Assembly (NCBI GenBank): GCA_024400915.1
Contig: JAKSLX010000015.1
Span: forward strand, 10,368-74,367
Length of the DNA: 64,000 nt
From: Treponema sp.
Lineage (GTDB): Bacteria > Spirochaetota > Spirochaetia > Treponematales > Treponemataceae
Direction: 5' to 3'
The position numbers and the translations under genes were made by a program. The first letter of the stretch is position 1. Each line of letters opens with the position of its first letter. Below the pieces are notes generated by a model. That model worked only from the letters and a program-made list of their open reading frames with translations. It searched no databases and had not been told where the DNA came from. This document shows, piece by piece, positions 24,753-33,353 of this stretch.

Positions 24753-26153
24753 GTGAAAGATATCACCATTGAACTGGACAAGACAAGCAAAGTAAAACTT
24801 TATCATCAGCTTTATCAGGTATTCGTCGAAATGATTGATAAAGGAGATCTTCCAGTAGGTACAAAACTTCCTTCCATCAGAAACCTTTCCGAGGACTACA
24901 ACATAAGCCGCAATACGGTTACAAAAGCCTACAGTGAACTTGAAAAAGACGGATACATCTATTCCCTTGTAAAGAGTGGATTCTTCGTAAAAAATCCTGC
25001 AGACACAGGTCCAGTTGAATCTGTACCCATAAAAACTAAGACTACGGAAAAAGAAGAGGACAGCGAAATTCCTACAGTTGATTTCCTCTTGAGAAACAGC
25101 ACTGCAGAACCTTTATCAGAAGACAGTGAAAATTCAGAGCTCATACTTACTAACATGGATGCAGTTTCCGTAAACCATGCAAAAAATGAAACCATGATCC
25201 TTAAGGATTCCCTTTTCGCCGATGAAATTTCAGAGCCTTCCATCACCAGCAAAGCAAGTGAAAACTACTCAAAAAAGGAAGTTTCACTCCTCCTGAATTC
25301 CGGAGACATGGTAAAATCCGTAGTCAGCAATGAAAAAATTCTTTCTCCAATTGCAGCTTTCATTGACAGCTGCATTACGGCCCTTGCAGAACACCACAAT
25401 CGCCTTGAAGGGGACAACAAGATAGACATTCAGGGAGAAGCTCCATTACGCATTGCCCTGGCAGCATTCATCTACAAATACCACAGAATAGACATTAACC
25501 CGGCCCAAATTGCATTGGGATCAAACCTTTCCTATTCCATCTTCCATCTCCTTCAGCTTGACGAATTCAAAAACCCGTCAAAATCTATTCACGGCCTTTT
25601 ACAGATGGCAGAAAATTCAATTTCTCCTGCAACAATAGAACCTGTTGCAGCAATAACGGAAGACATAGACCAGAGCATTATCAGTGCCTTCAATGCCGCG
25701 GGGATAAAAACTGAAATTGTAGACATGAATACAATGGAAGAACAGATAGAAATGCTGGACCGGATAAAGGCAACCATTTTCATTTCCTCTACAAGAACCA
25801 TAAAAATGAAAAACATATCCCCAAAAGACCGTCAGATCATGTTCAATTGGCTCAAGGCAAAAGAATACAGATATTTCATTGAATACGACAACATGCCGGA
25901 ATCCCACAACTACGAGACAACTGAAAATTATTCCGTAAAGGACAAAGTTGTATACATCAATAGCTTTGCAAACCTCATATCAAAATCCATAAACACTTCC
26001 TTCATGTTCCTTCCAAAAAAGATTGTGGAAAGCTACAGGGAAAAATACAGGGATTTCGGAAGTCCGCTTTCAATGATCGATCAGTGTGGCCTCATTGACT
26101 TCCTTATCAAGGGTAAGCTTTACAATTACCTTACAAATCTTGAAATGCTTTGA
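24753..26153 (+). CDS. GntR/MocR-type regulator with degenerate aminotransferase domain
   Basis: 466 residues from a GTG start. Residues ~10-80 form a GntR winged helix (LPVGTKLPSIRNLSEDYNIS, RNTVTKAYSELEKDGYIY). A long acidic linker (~85-190) follows, then a region aligning with the aminotransferase-like domain of MocR regulators. Where MocR proteins have the PLP lysine (typically SFSKTLAPSLRIGY), this one has SFANLISKSINTSF, putting Asn at the aligned position, and the PLP-binding Asp/Tyr motifs are also weak. PLP binding is therefore doubtful. No target gene is evident; a DnaA-box cluster follows directly downstream. Confidence 0.7.
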   Translation: MKDITIELDKTSKVKLYHQLYQVFVEMIDKGDLPVGTKLPSIRNLSEDYNISRNTVTKAYSELEKDGYIYSLVKSGFFVKNPADTGPVESVPIKTKTTEKEEDSEIPTVDFLLRNSTAEPLSEDSENSELILTNMDAVSVNHAKNETMILKDSLFADEISEPSITSKASENYSKKEVSLLLNSGDMVKSVVSNEKILSPIAAFIDSCITALAEHHNRLEGDNKIDIQGEAPLRIALAAFIYKYHRIDINPAQIALGSNLSYSIFHLLQLDEFKNPSKSIHGLLQMAENSISPATIEPVAAITEDIDQSIISAFNAAGIKTEIVDMNTMEEQIEMLDRIKATIFISSTRTIKMKNISPKDRQIMFNWLKAKEYRYFIEYDNMPESHNYETTENYSVKDKVVYINSFANLISKSINTSFMFLPKKIVESYREKYRDFGSPLSMIDQCGLIDFLIKGKLYNYLTNLEML

Positions 26154-26195
26154 TGATGCAATTCAATAAATTCCACCATACAAGAATTTACTGAA

Positions 26196-26338
26196 TTTTC
26201 CACAATTTGTGGATAACTTGTGGAAAAAGTGGATTTTAAAGTGAATTTGTCCACAGAATTTTGTGGATAAGTTGTCTAAAATGTGGAAAAGTAAGTGAAT
26301 TTGTTGTGAATTTCCACATTCAGGTCAGTTTTTCCACT
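26196..26338. other. cluster of DnaA boxes
   Basis: Exact 9-mers TGTGGATAA at 26208-26216 and 26262-26270. One-mismatch boxes: TTTTCCACA 26196-26204, TGTGGAAAA 26219-26227 and 26282-26290, TTGTCCACA 26247-26255, ATTTCCACA 26310-26318, plus TTTTCCACT 26330-26338. The 12-mer AAGTGAATTTGT occurs twice (26239, 26293). It is AT-rich and gene-free. It could be a second part of the origin or a DnaA-titration site. Confidence 0.75.
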
Positions 26339-26361
26339 TTCATACTATACATTTAAAACAA

Positions 26362-26393
26362 AGAAGGCTGCAGAATTATTTCCGCAGCCTTCT
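26362..26393. terminator. terminator after the PPIase gene
   Basis: AGAAGGCTGC (26362-26371) pairs perfectly with GCAGCCTTCT (26384-26393), followed on the minus strand by TTGTTTT. It may work in both directions. Confidence 0.75.
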
Positions 26394-26417
26394 GTAATTT
26401 TTAGCCTTAAGCTGAAT

Positions 26418-27512
26418 TTATTTGATCTTTACAAGCTCGATATCGAATGCAATGTATGCACCGCCAGGAATTACTCCAGGATAACCCTGGTCACCGTAGG
26501 CAAGGTCACTTGGCACAACAATTGTCCTTAATTCTCCAACCTTCATGTCCTGAACCATGATGTCAAAGCCAGGAATCATCTGTCCGCCAGCTGTCATGAA
26601 ATCCAATGGTTCATGTCCACCCTTAAGGAGTTTTGCAGAACCATCGAAAACAGTACCATCAACAAGGTATCCCTTGTATTCAGTTGTAACCATCTTTCTG
26701 GCACCACACTTATCTCCCTTGCCTTCCTTTTTAGTCTTCCAATAGATTCCATTTTCATCTGTTGCAAAACCTGGGAAAGCCTTTTCAACAGCGGCAATCT
26801 TTGCAGCATTTGCCTTCTTCTTTGCTTCAGCAGCAGCTTTCTTTGCAACTTCTACCATCTTGTCAAAATCTGCCTGTGTTGCAGTGAATTTTTCAGCATC
26901 TGCACCCTTGCGGTATATCTTGATGGAATTCATCTTGTCGCCCTGTGCAACTGCGTTTACAACTGCCTGGCTTTCTTCGTCTACTACGATACCAAAGATT
27001 GTGTGCTTTCCGTTGAGCCATGGAGTAGGGACATGTGTAATGAAGAACTGAGATCCGTTTGTGTTTGGACCTGCATTTGCCATTGCAAGGTAACCTGGCT
27101 TGTCAAACTGATACTTGTCGCACCATTCGTCACCGAATTTATATCCTGGACCACCTGCACCTGTTCCCTGTGGGTCACCACCCTGAATCATGAAATCTGC
27201 AATTACGCGGTGGAATTTGAGGCCATCATAGAATGGCTTTCGCTTAGATGCATCAAGAGTTCCTTCTGCAAGACCAACGAAGTTTGTTACTGTCATTGGT
27301 GTATCCTTGTAAAGAAGTTCAATTGCAATGTCTCCCTTGTCTGTAGAAATTACAGCAAAAAGACCTTCCTTTCCTTCGATTGATTTTTCGCCGCTCATGT
27401 TTTTAACAGCCTCCTTTTTTGTAGTAGTTTTATTTTCTGTTTTCTTTGGTTTGCATCCTCCAAACGAAAGGAATACAAGACCTGTCAACAAAACAGCTAT
27501 TATTTTTTTCAT
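26418..27512 (-). CDS. lipoprotein with fused cyclophilin and FKBP peptidyl-prolyl isomerase domains
   Basis: 364 residues. A lipoprotein signal (lipobox FGGC at ~20) and Lys/Thr-rich linker lead to a cyclophilin domain (~50-205: [40 protein letters not shown], with the catalytic Arg in FHR). A helical Ala/Lys linker (~210-245) connects to an FKBP domain (~265-364: [49 protein letters not shown]). It would assist folding of exported proteins in the periplasm or at the outer membrane. It overlaps the upstream secreted-protein gene by 4 bases. Two unrelated PPIase folds in one chain are uncommon. Confidence 0.88.
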   Translation of the reverse strand: MKKIIAVLLTGLVFLSFGGCKPKKTENKTTTKKEAVKNMSGEKSIEGKEGLFAVISTDKGDIAIELLYKDTPMTVTNFVGLAEGTLDASKRKPFYDGLKFHRVIADFMIQGGDPQGTGAGGPGYKFGDEWCDKYQFDKPGYLAMANAGPNTNGSQFFITHVPTPWLNGKHTIFGIVVDEESQAVVNAVAQGDKMNSIKIYRKGADAEKFTATQADFDKMVEVAKKAAAEAKKKANAAKIAAVEKAFPGFATDENGIYWKTKKEGKGDKCGARKMVTTEYKGYLVDGTVFDGSAKLLKGGHEPLDFMTAGGQMIPGFDIMVQDMKVGELRTIVVPSDLAYGDQGYPGVIPGGAYIAFDIELVKIK

Positions 27513-28282
27513 TTATTTCCTCCCACCTGTTTCATGAAGCATCCATAGATTGCATCAAGCCTCGACAGCAAGGATTTCTTTATCTTGTCCTCAAGAAAAC
27601 CAAGACTGAAGAAATCTGCTTTCTCGGCCATATAAACCAGGTATTCATCACCACAGTCAATAAAGACAGCTCCAATAACAAGATTGCCTCTTGAAACTGC
27701 CCTTACAGGTCCATAGCTTACAGAACTAACGTTAGTAAATTCTGCAGCAACCTCATCTGCCGTCTGTGTATAAGAAATCCTGTAGTTTGTCTTGCCAAGG
27801 GAATGATCATCAAGGAGACAATATTGAACCTGACCATCTGCATTTCCTTCGGTCATGTCAGGAACCTTTGTCCTGTCCGATGCATCCTTTATGCAATAGG
27901 CATTCTTGTACAGAATTTCAGTTCTTTTTTTCCTGTTTGAATAGTATTCCGTTCCTTCAAGCCTGCTTACAGCCCTGAGTATTACGGAAACATCATCAAT
28001 GGAAGTCCCGTTTTTTGGAAGAAGGTAGAGGTTTTCACCTGACATGGATGTAAGGTTGAGTTCCTTCCATCCTCCAAAAACCTTTTTAGAAACTTCAGTA
28101 TCAGGTAAAAGTTCAAGAGTGTTTGATTCATCGTTGAACCTGTTTACCTGAATTTTGCCTTCCTTTTTAAGAATTTCGTAGTTTTCTTCACCTACAATAT
28201 CCCTTGCAGTATAGGAAAAGGCACTGCCACCGATACCCATGGCAACGGCGGCCATAAAAATAAACAGCTTTTTCATAAGCAC
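27509..28282 (-). CDS. secreted protein of unknown function
   Basis: 257 residues with a signal peptide ([18 protein letters not shown]). The first methionine may be M3 rather than M1. I do not recognise the domain with confidence; the remainder (e.g. [38 protein letters not shown] strands, [17 protein letters not shown]) has the look of a treponeme-specific exported family. It sits between khpB and the PPIase lipoprotein and overlaps the latter by 4 bases, so it is probably a client of, or works with, the folding factor. Confidence 0.6.
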   Translation of the reverse strand: MLMKKLFIFMAAVAMGIGGSAFSYTARDIVGEENYEILKKEGKIQVNRFNDESNTLELLPDTEVSKKVFGGWKELNLTSMSGENLYLLPKNGTSIDDVSVILRAVSRLEGTEYYSNRKKRTEILYKNAYCIKDASDRTKVPDMTEGNADGQVQYCLLDDHSLGKTNYRISYTQTADEVAAEFTNVSSVSYGPVRAVSRGNLVIGAVFIDCGDEYLVYMAEKADFFSLGFLEDKIKKSLLSRLDAIYGCFMKQVGGNK

Positions 28283-28300
28283 CTCTCGGGCTTTGATTTA

Positions 28301-29005
28301 TCAGCGTACTCCCTTGTAGATTACGCGTACCTGTTTATATAAACCATCTCCTTCCGATTTGGTTTCAACATCTGCAATATCATTTAAAGTTGTATGGATA
28401 AGACGGCGTTCAAAAGGATTCATAGGTTCAAGAAGCATTGATGTCTTCTTCTGGCGAACCTTGTCTGCTGTTACATAGGCAAGGCGAACAAGAGATTCTT
28501 CGCGGCGGATCCTGTAGTTTTCTGTATCGAGGATAACGCGTACGTCTTCCCTTCCAAGGTGACCTGCATAGATGTTTACGATGAGCTGGAGTGCATCAAG
28601 ATTCTTTCCCTTGCGTCCAATGAGGATTGAAGAAGAGCTGCTTGTAAGCTTGATTCCAATCTTTCTGTCTTCGCGGAACATGATCTCAACTGCAACTTCA
28701 TAACCCATTTTTTCTACGACAGTCTTCGTAAAGTCTACGAGTTTCTGTTCAAATTCATCCTGTGGCATTGGATTTGAAACTACCGACCTTGAAACTGAAT
28801 CGGAAATCTTTCCGTCAAATTCAGATGAAACCTGATTCTGAGAATCAACTGTGTGAACGCGGATCTTAACATATCCGTTCTTAAAAAGGCTTTTCTTCTG
28901 TGATTCAAGAATTTCTACATCGAACTGATCCTTTTCAAGACCGAGTTCTGAAGCTGCCTTTTCAATGGCTTCCTTTTCTGTCTTTCCTTCATATTCGTAA
29001 GTCAT
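28301..29005 (-). CDS. khpB: KhpB/Jag family RNA-binding protein
   Basis: 234 residues from the ATG at 29005, chosen because AAGGAG lies 7 bases upstream; a longer frame starts inside yidC. An N-terminal Jag domain (EYEGKTEKEAIEKAASELGL) is followed by a KH domain (ILIGRKGKNLDALQLIVNI, with the GxxG loop as GRKG) and an R3H domain (YRIRREESLVRLAY, MNPFERRLIHTTL). The family binds RNA with KhpA and affects cell division and elongation in Gram-positive bacteria. It is placed next to yidC as in most genomes. Confidence 0.9.
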   Translation of the reverse strand: MTYEYEGKTEKEAIEKAASELGLEKDQFDVEILESQKKSLFKNGYVKIRVHTVDSQNQVSSEFDGKISDSVSRSVVSNPMPQDEFEQKLVDFTKTVVEKMGYEVAVEIMFREDRKIGIKLTSSSSSILIGRKGKNLDALQLIVNIYAGHLGREDVRVILDTENYRIRREESLVRLAYVTADKVRQKKTSMLLEPMNPFERRLIHTTLNDIADVETKSEGDGLYKQVRVIYKGVR

Positions 29006-29015
29006 ATATATCTCC

Positions 29016-30827
29016 TTATCTTGTTTTTTTCTTTCCGCCCTTGAACTTGAGTTCATTGGCATTTACAGGCTTCTTTGCAGCCATTTCCTTTCTCTTCTTC
29101 TTCATTACGCTGTTGATAACAAGCTGCTGTCCAATCTGAAGGATATTGCTTGTTGTCCAGTAAAGGAGAAGTCCACTTGGAACATTGTAGAAGAGGAAGA
29201 AGAACATGATAGGCATACCATATGTCATCATCTTCATTTGGCTCTGGCTGGAAGCTGCTCCTGGGTTACCGAACTGTGTAATCTTTCCGTTCAAAAGCTG
29301 AGAAATTGTGTAGATGAAAGGAAGAAGCCTCAAGTTGTTCATTGTGAATCCAGAAATGAAAGGAATTGCCTTGTTCCATGTCCAGATTGAATCACCTGTA
29401 GAAAGGTCATCTATCCATCCTGCAACGAAGCTTGCACCGCGGAATTCAAAGTAGTTGTTGAATACGTTGTACATTGCAAAGAGGATGAACATCTGAACGA
29501 TCATTGGAAGACAACCTGACATAGGGTTATATCCCACTTCCTTGTAAAGCTTCTGCATTTCAGCACCAAGCTTTGCCTGGTCATTCTTATACTTTTCCTG
29601 AACTTCCTTCATTCTTGGCTGAAGTTCCTGCATCTTGAGTGAACCTACTGCCTGATTCTTGTTGAGAGGGAAGAGGATTATCTTGAGAATCAATGTAAGT
29701 ATGATGATTGAAACACCCCAGTTACCTACAGGTCCATGAATCTTATCAAGAGACCACTTGAGGATTCTTTCGATAGGGGAGAAAAGACCGCTTGACTGCA
29801 ATGCCATGTTGAGCCTTGTGTTTGTAAGGTTCCATGCATTCTTTGTCTGGTCATTGTATTTGATGAGCTCTGCTTCCTGGCGAGGTCCAACATAAATGTA
29901 GTATGTATCGTTTACATTTTTTTCAGTAATTGCCTTTCTTGAAAGCATTACCTGAGTTGTATCCCCCTTGTCGGAAATTGACTTTACGGAAGAATTCATT
30001 GTAAGAGGTGCAACAGGCTTTATGAGCATTGTAAAATACTTTCCGCCTGTACCTGCCCACTGAAGATCACCTATTTCATATACCTTGTCGGAAATTCCCT
30101 TTCTTATTTTCTTTGATCCGTTCAATGCAAGGAACTGTCTTACTTCATAGCGGTTTTTCTTGTCATATTTTGGACCGATCTGAGGTGATGTCCTGATAGT
30201 GTAGGCTGAACCTCCAAGATCAAGCTTATTTCCTTCTTCCTTTGAAAGCACTGAAATTTCAAGCTTGAAAGCATAGTCGTCATCGGCAAAAGTATATTTC
30301 TTTCCGAATGTAAACCTGTGTGGATTTCCGTCTGAATCCTTGATTTCATAATCGCGGTAGAAAAGGATTGTCTTTGAATCCTTCATTGAAACATTGAAAA
30401 TGTCATCAAGTACTGCACCGTCAAAACCGCCGAATGCTGTAGTAAAGGCTTTGTTGTATGCTGAAACGTTCATTGCCATTTCAACACCGTCACCTGTTTC
30501 CTTGTCCTTGTGTTCAAGGAGTTTGTAGCTCAATACATCTCCACCCTTGTTTGTAAAGACAACCTTAGCTTTATTTGTTGATATTACATATTCCTTTTCG
30601 AAAACATTTTCGTCTGTGGAAGAAGTTTCTTCGGCAAAAGAAGCAGAAATCATTTCGTTTTCTGCCTGTGCCTTTTCTTTTTCCATTTCTTTCTTAGCCT
30701 GCATTTCTGCAGCCTGGGCTTCTGCCTGTGCCTGCTTTTTAGGCGCAATGTACTTGTTCTGAATGAAGAATGATCCTATAAGAACCAGACTTGAAAGAAC
30801 AACGGCAATAATACTGTTTTTATCCAT
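29016..30827 (-). CDS. yidC: membrane protein insertase YidC
   Basis: 603 residues. It has an N-terminal membrane anchor (IAVVLSSLVLIGSFFI), a Glu/Ala-rich linker (~30-65), a large periplasmic beta domain (~75-340) and a C-terminal insertase domain with five hydrophobic segments (~355-590): GNWGVSIIILTLILKIILFP, the cytoplasmic hairpin with MKEVQEKYKNDQAKLGAEM, and MSGCLPMIVQMFILFAMY. The tail is Lys-rich. It inserts membrane proteins alone or with Sec. A ribosome-binding site AGAGGA precedes the ATG. Part of rpmH-rnpA-yidD-yidC-khpB. Confidence 0.95.
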   Translation of the reverse strand: MDKNSIIAVVLSSLVLIGSFFIQNKYIAPKKQAQAEAQAAEMQAKKEMEKEKAQAENEMISASFAEETSSTDENVFEKEYVISTNKAKVVFTNKGGDVLSYKLLEHKDKETGDGVEMAMNVSAYNKAFTTAFGGFDGAVLDDIFNVSMKDSKTILFYRDYEIKDSDGNPHRFTFGKKYTFADDDYAFKLEISVLSKEEGNKLDLGGSAYTIRTSPQIGPKYDKKNRYEVRQFLALNGSKKIRKGISDKVYEIGDLQWAGTGGKYFTMLIKPVAPLTMNSSVKSISDKGDTTQVMLSRKAITEKNVNDTYYIYVGPRQEAELIKYNDQTKNAWNLTNTRLNMALQSSGLFSPIERILKWSLDKIHGPVGNWGVSIIILTLILKIILFPLNKNQAVGSLKMQELQPRMKEVQEKYKNDQAKLGAEMQKLYKEVGYNPMSGCLPMIVQMFILFAMYNVFNNYFEFRGASFVAGWIDDLSTGDSIWTWNKAIPFISGFTMNNLRLLPFIYTISQLLNGKITQFGNPGAASSQSQMKMMTYGMPIMFFFLFYNVPSGLLLYWTTSNILQIGQQLVINSVMKKKRKEMAAKKPVNANELKFKGGKKKTR

Positions 30828-30847
30828 GATAAATCCTCTTTCTGCCG

Positions 30848-31066
30848 TCAGGGAACAGGATCATATCCCCCTTCATGAAAAGGATTGCATCGCAGTATTC
30901 TCCTGGCAGCAAGGTAAAATCCCTTAAAGGGACCATGTTTTTTGATTGCTTCAATGGCATACTGAGAACAGCTGGGCGTATAGCGACAGCAGTCCGGCAA
31001 AAAAGGAGAAATACAAACTTGATAAAACCGTATCAAAAGACACATGAATTTAACGAGAAAATTCAT
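30848..31066 (-). CDS. yidD: membrane protein insertion efficiency factor YidD
   Basis: 72 residues from the ATG at 31066, which overlaps the rnpA stop as ATGA. An upstream in-frame ATG at 31096 would extend 34 bases into rnpA and is less likely. The family motif runs [20 protein letters not shown], then [30 protein letters not shown]. It is a short, membrane-associated amphipathic protein that helps YidC-dependent insertion. 20 bp separate it from yidC. Confidence 0.92.
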   Translation of the reverse strand: MNFLVKFMCLLIRFYQVCISPFLPDCCRYTPSCSQYAIEAIKKHGPFKGFYLAARRILRCNPFHEGGYDPVP

Positions 31067-31428
31067 GAATCCTTTAATAAACCAGCTTTTATGCATAATG
31101 TCTTAAATTGTTCACACCGCGAGAGGAACGAGTCATTTCCGGGATATACTAAAAAAAGCATGTCGTAGCCGGTGTTCAGGTGTGCTTTAAAAAAACGATA
31201 TGTTTCACGGCTATAGCGCTTAGACCTGTTTCTTTCAACAGCATTGCCATAGCCACGGGGAAGGGGAAAACCTATGCGGTTGATATTTTTATCATTCTTC
31301 ATAAAGAAGAGTTTTGCTCCCTTTACGCTGAATTTCTTCCCCGCCTTAAAAAGTTTCTGGATGTCGGCAGGTTTCTTTATGTGTTCTTCACGCTTAAAAA
31401 AACCTGTTTTTAACAAGTCCGTATCCAT
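31063..31428 (-). CDS. rnpA: ribonuclease P protein component
   Basis: 121 residues. [35 protein letters not shown] is the conserved core, here noted as key parts [19 protein letters not shown] (the RNR box). It binds the RNase P RNA for tRNA 5' maturation. It lies 16 bases after rpmH, the standard order. The usual K in the 'VSKKVGNAVxRNR' motif is altered (LPRGYGNAV), a divergence also seen in other treponemes as far as I recall. Confidence 0.9.
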   Translation of the reverse strand: MDTDLLKTGFFKREEHIKKPADIQKLFKAGKKFSVKGAKLFFMKNDKNINRIGFPLPRGYGNAVERNRSKRYSRETYRFFKAHLNTGYDMLFLVYPGNDSFLSRCEQFKTLCIKAGLLKDS

Positions 31429-31444
31429 CCTATTTCACTTAAAA

Positions 31445-31600
31445 TCAGTAAGGCTTCTTCTCGTCTGATACAGAAAGCTTATGGCGTCCCTTAGCTCTTC
31501 TTCTAGCGAGAACCATTCTTCCACCTCTTGTTGCCATTCTTGCGCGGAAACCAAACTTTCTATTGCGCTTAACTTTACTTGGCTGGTATGTACGTAACAT
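31445..31600 (-). CDS. rpmH: 50S ribosomal protein L34
   Basis: 51 residues, below usual length cut-offs but unmistakable: [20 protein letters not shown], then [20 protein letters not shown] and a short acidic/Lys tail ending KKPY. A GAGGAG ribosome-binding site lies just before the ATG at 31600. It opens the rpmH-rnpA-yidD-yidC-khpB operon with its own promoter. Confidence 0.97.
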   Translation of the reverse strand: MLRTYQPSKVKRNRKFGFRARMATRGGRMVLARRRAKGRHKLSVSDEKKPY

Positions 31601-31647
31601 ATGACGACTCCTCTATTATATTAAAATAATTTCAATTTTAGTAAGCG

Positions 31648-31677
31648 ATATTATCATTATTTTTAAGACTTGGTCAA
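31648..31677 (-). promoter_or_regulatory. rpmH operon promoter
   Basis: TTGACC (31677-31672), 18-base spacer, TAATAT (31653-31648). The leader is about 40 nt, ending in a GAGGAG ribosome-binding site. Confidence 0.7.
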
Positions 31678-31707
31678 CAATAAAACCTATACAAAATGAT
31701 AAGTTTT

Positions 31708-32247
31708 TTATTTTTCAAAGTCCTTTTCTATATTTTCAAATATAGAATTGAGTTCTGGAGGAAGTTCCCTTCTGCTTCTATTTGAAAGTAATTCCGATTC
31801 TGCAGGTAATGGACCTTTTTCTTCCTCTTTAATCTGCCTTTCAAATATATTTCTTCCGTCTTCCTCTTTCTTTTCAACAGATTCTTCGGCAAATCCCCTT
31901 GATCCTGTCAGCTTGAAAGCAATGTTTCTTATACCGTATTTGTTTCCGTTCATCTGAAATCCCTTCAGAATGAAATTTTTGTAAAACTGAAGGAGGTTTA
32001 TGTATCCAGGATGATCTGCTTCTACAAGAAGAACTCCATTCCTTAAATCTACAATTCTTGAATGATCCGAAATATTGTTCCCAAGATTGTCATTTCTTTT
32101 TTCGTCAATATTTGGAGAAGACTTTATTTTTGAAACAATTTTTTTCCATTCGCTGGAAATATCAACTGCCTTTACTGAATCTTCCACATTCAAATTAGAA
32201 AAGAGAATTTCCATCAGGTTTCCGGCCGACATTATTTTTTCGTTCAT
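31708..32247 (-). CDS. DUF721/DciA-like protein
   Basis: 179 residues. The N-terminal ~110 residues fit DUF721: a helix, the WKKIV stretch, and NGVLLVEADHPGYINLLQFYK, the usual 'L.V.v.s..w...L......' part. DciA proteins with this domain load the replicative helicase DnaB in bacteria lacking DnaC/DnaI, and the gene follows recF in many spirochaetes. The ~70-residue acidic C-terminal tail (EEDGRNIFERQIKEEEKG) is not part of the domain. The start overlaps the recF stop (ATGA). Confidence 0.75.
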   Translation of the reverse strand: MNEKIMSAGNLMEILFSNLNVEDSVKAVDISSEWKKIVSKIKSSPNIDEKRNDNLGNNISDHSRIVDLRNGVLLVEADHPGYINLLQFYKNFILKGFQMNGNKYGIRNIAFKLTGSRGFAEESVEKKEEDGRNIFERQIKEEEKGPLPAESELLSNRSRRELPPELNSIFENIEKDFEK

Positions 32248-33338
32248 ATTAATCTGTTCCAGTTTCCGTCTTTAATTTCATACACGAAGGTATTTTCCCT
32301 TCTGTAATTTTCATAGGGTTCTCCAGGAAGAAAAGTACAGAAAAGCTGATCATATTCCGGAAGAAGGGCTGTAACTTTCTGCCTTTTTTCCGGATCCAGT
32401 TCAAGAAGAACATCATCCATAAGGAGCACCGGTTTGTTTCCCGTAATCTGATTGTAGAAAACAGCCTGAGCAGTCCTTAACACTAGAGAAACAAGCCTTC
32501 TCTGTCCTGTGGATGCCTTCGGAATAAAAGCCGATCCATTTCTTTCAAACACTATTCTGTCGCGATGAGGTCCACTCATGGTTGTATTCCTCATAGCTTC
32601 CATTTCCCTGTTTTTCTGAAGGTACTCCCTTACAATATAGTCACAATTAAGTCCTTCTTCAGGTTCTTTCCATGAAGGAAAATACCTTACATGTACTCCA
32701 TCAATTCCAGTAACTTCTTCGTAAATCCTGTCAAAAATCTGATTGAATTTGAAAATTGCCGACTTTCTCTTTTTCTGAATTTCAATTCCGTTCTGTGCAA
32801 GCTGAATGTCATAGGAATCAATGAGATTTAAATTTCTTTCTGCAAGGCAAATATTTCGGCTTTTAAGGATTTTTCTATACCTTCTCATTACGTCAATATA
32901 CATTACATCATACATGCTCAAGGACTGGTCTATGAAAAATCTTCTCCTTTCCGGAGCTCCAACTGCAAAATCCAGATCGTCATGGCTATAAAGTACACAG
33001 GGGATGGTATTTATGAGTTCCTTTCTGTCGTGAATTATTTTACCGTCTTTTTCAATGGATTTTTTCTTGTCCTTAATTTTAAGAAGGGTAGTGTGGGTAG
33101 TTCTGTTTTCTTCAGTGAACATGGAATGAAGGCTCATTTCACTTTCACCGTTCTTTATTATTTCGCTTTCCTGATTTGTCCTGAAAGAAGAACCGTATGC
33201 ACAGTAATAAAGGGCTTCAAGAAAATTGCTTTTTCCCTGTCCGTTTTTACCCACAAAAAAAACCTCCCTTGAAGACAAATCAATTGTCTCATTGGAGAGG
33301 TTTCTGAAATTATAGGGAGTAAGTGATTTGAAAGGCAA
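32244..33338 (-). CDS. recF: DNA replication and repair protein RecF
   Basis: 364 residues with a TTG start 15 bases after the dnaN stop. LTPYNFRNLSNETIDL is the typical RecF N-terminus, VGKNGQGKSNFLEALYY is Walker A, STGQRRLVSLVLRTAQ the ABC signature, and PVLLMDDVLLELDPEKR Walker B. It loads RecA at gaps and helps restart replication. Third in dnaA-dnaN-recF-DUF721. No strong ribosome-binding site precedes the TTG, so translation is likely coupled and low. Confidence 0.95.
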   Translation of the reverse strand: MPFKSLTPYNFRNLSNETIDLSSREVFFVGKNGQGKSNFLEALYYCAYGSSFRTNQESEIIKNGESEMSLHSMFTEENRTTHTTLLKIKDKKKSIEKDGKIIHDRKELINTIPCVLYSHDDLDFAVGAPERRRFFIDQSLSMYDVMYIDVMRRYRKILKSRNICLAERNLNLIDSYDIQLAQNGIEIQKKRKSAIFKFNQIFDRIYEEVTGIDGVHVRYFPSWKEPEEGLNCDYIVREYLQKNREMEAMRNTTMSGPHRDRIVFERNGSAFIPKASTGQRRLVSLVLRTAQAVFYNQITGNKPVLLMDDVLLELDPEKRQKVTALLPEYDQLFCTFLPGEPYENYRRENTFVYEIKDGNWNRLI

Positions 33339-33353
33339 TCTTTTTTATACAGC

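Noticed and set aside
26613..27383. 256-codon plus-strand frame opposite the PPIase lipoprotein
   Set aside because: Antisense shadow with Cys/Phe-rich composition; no domain.
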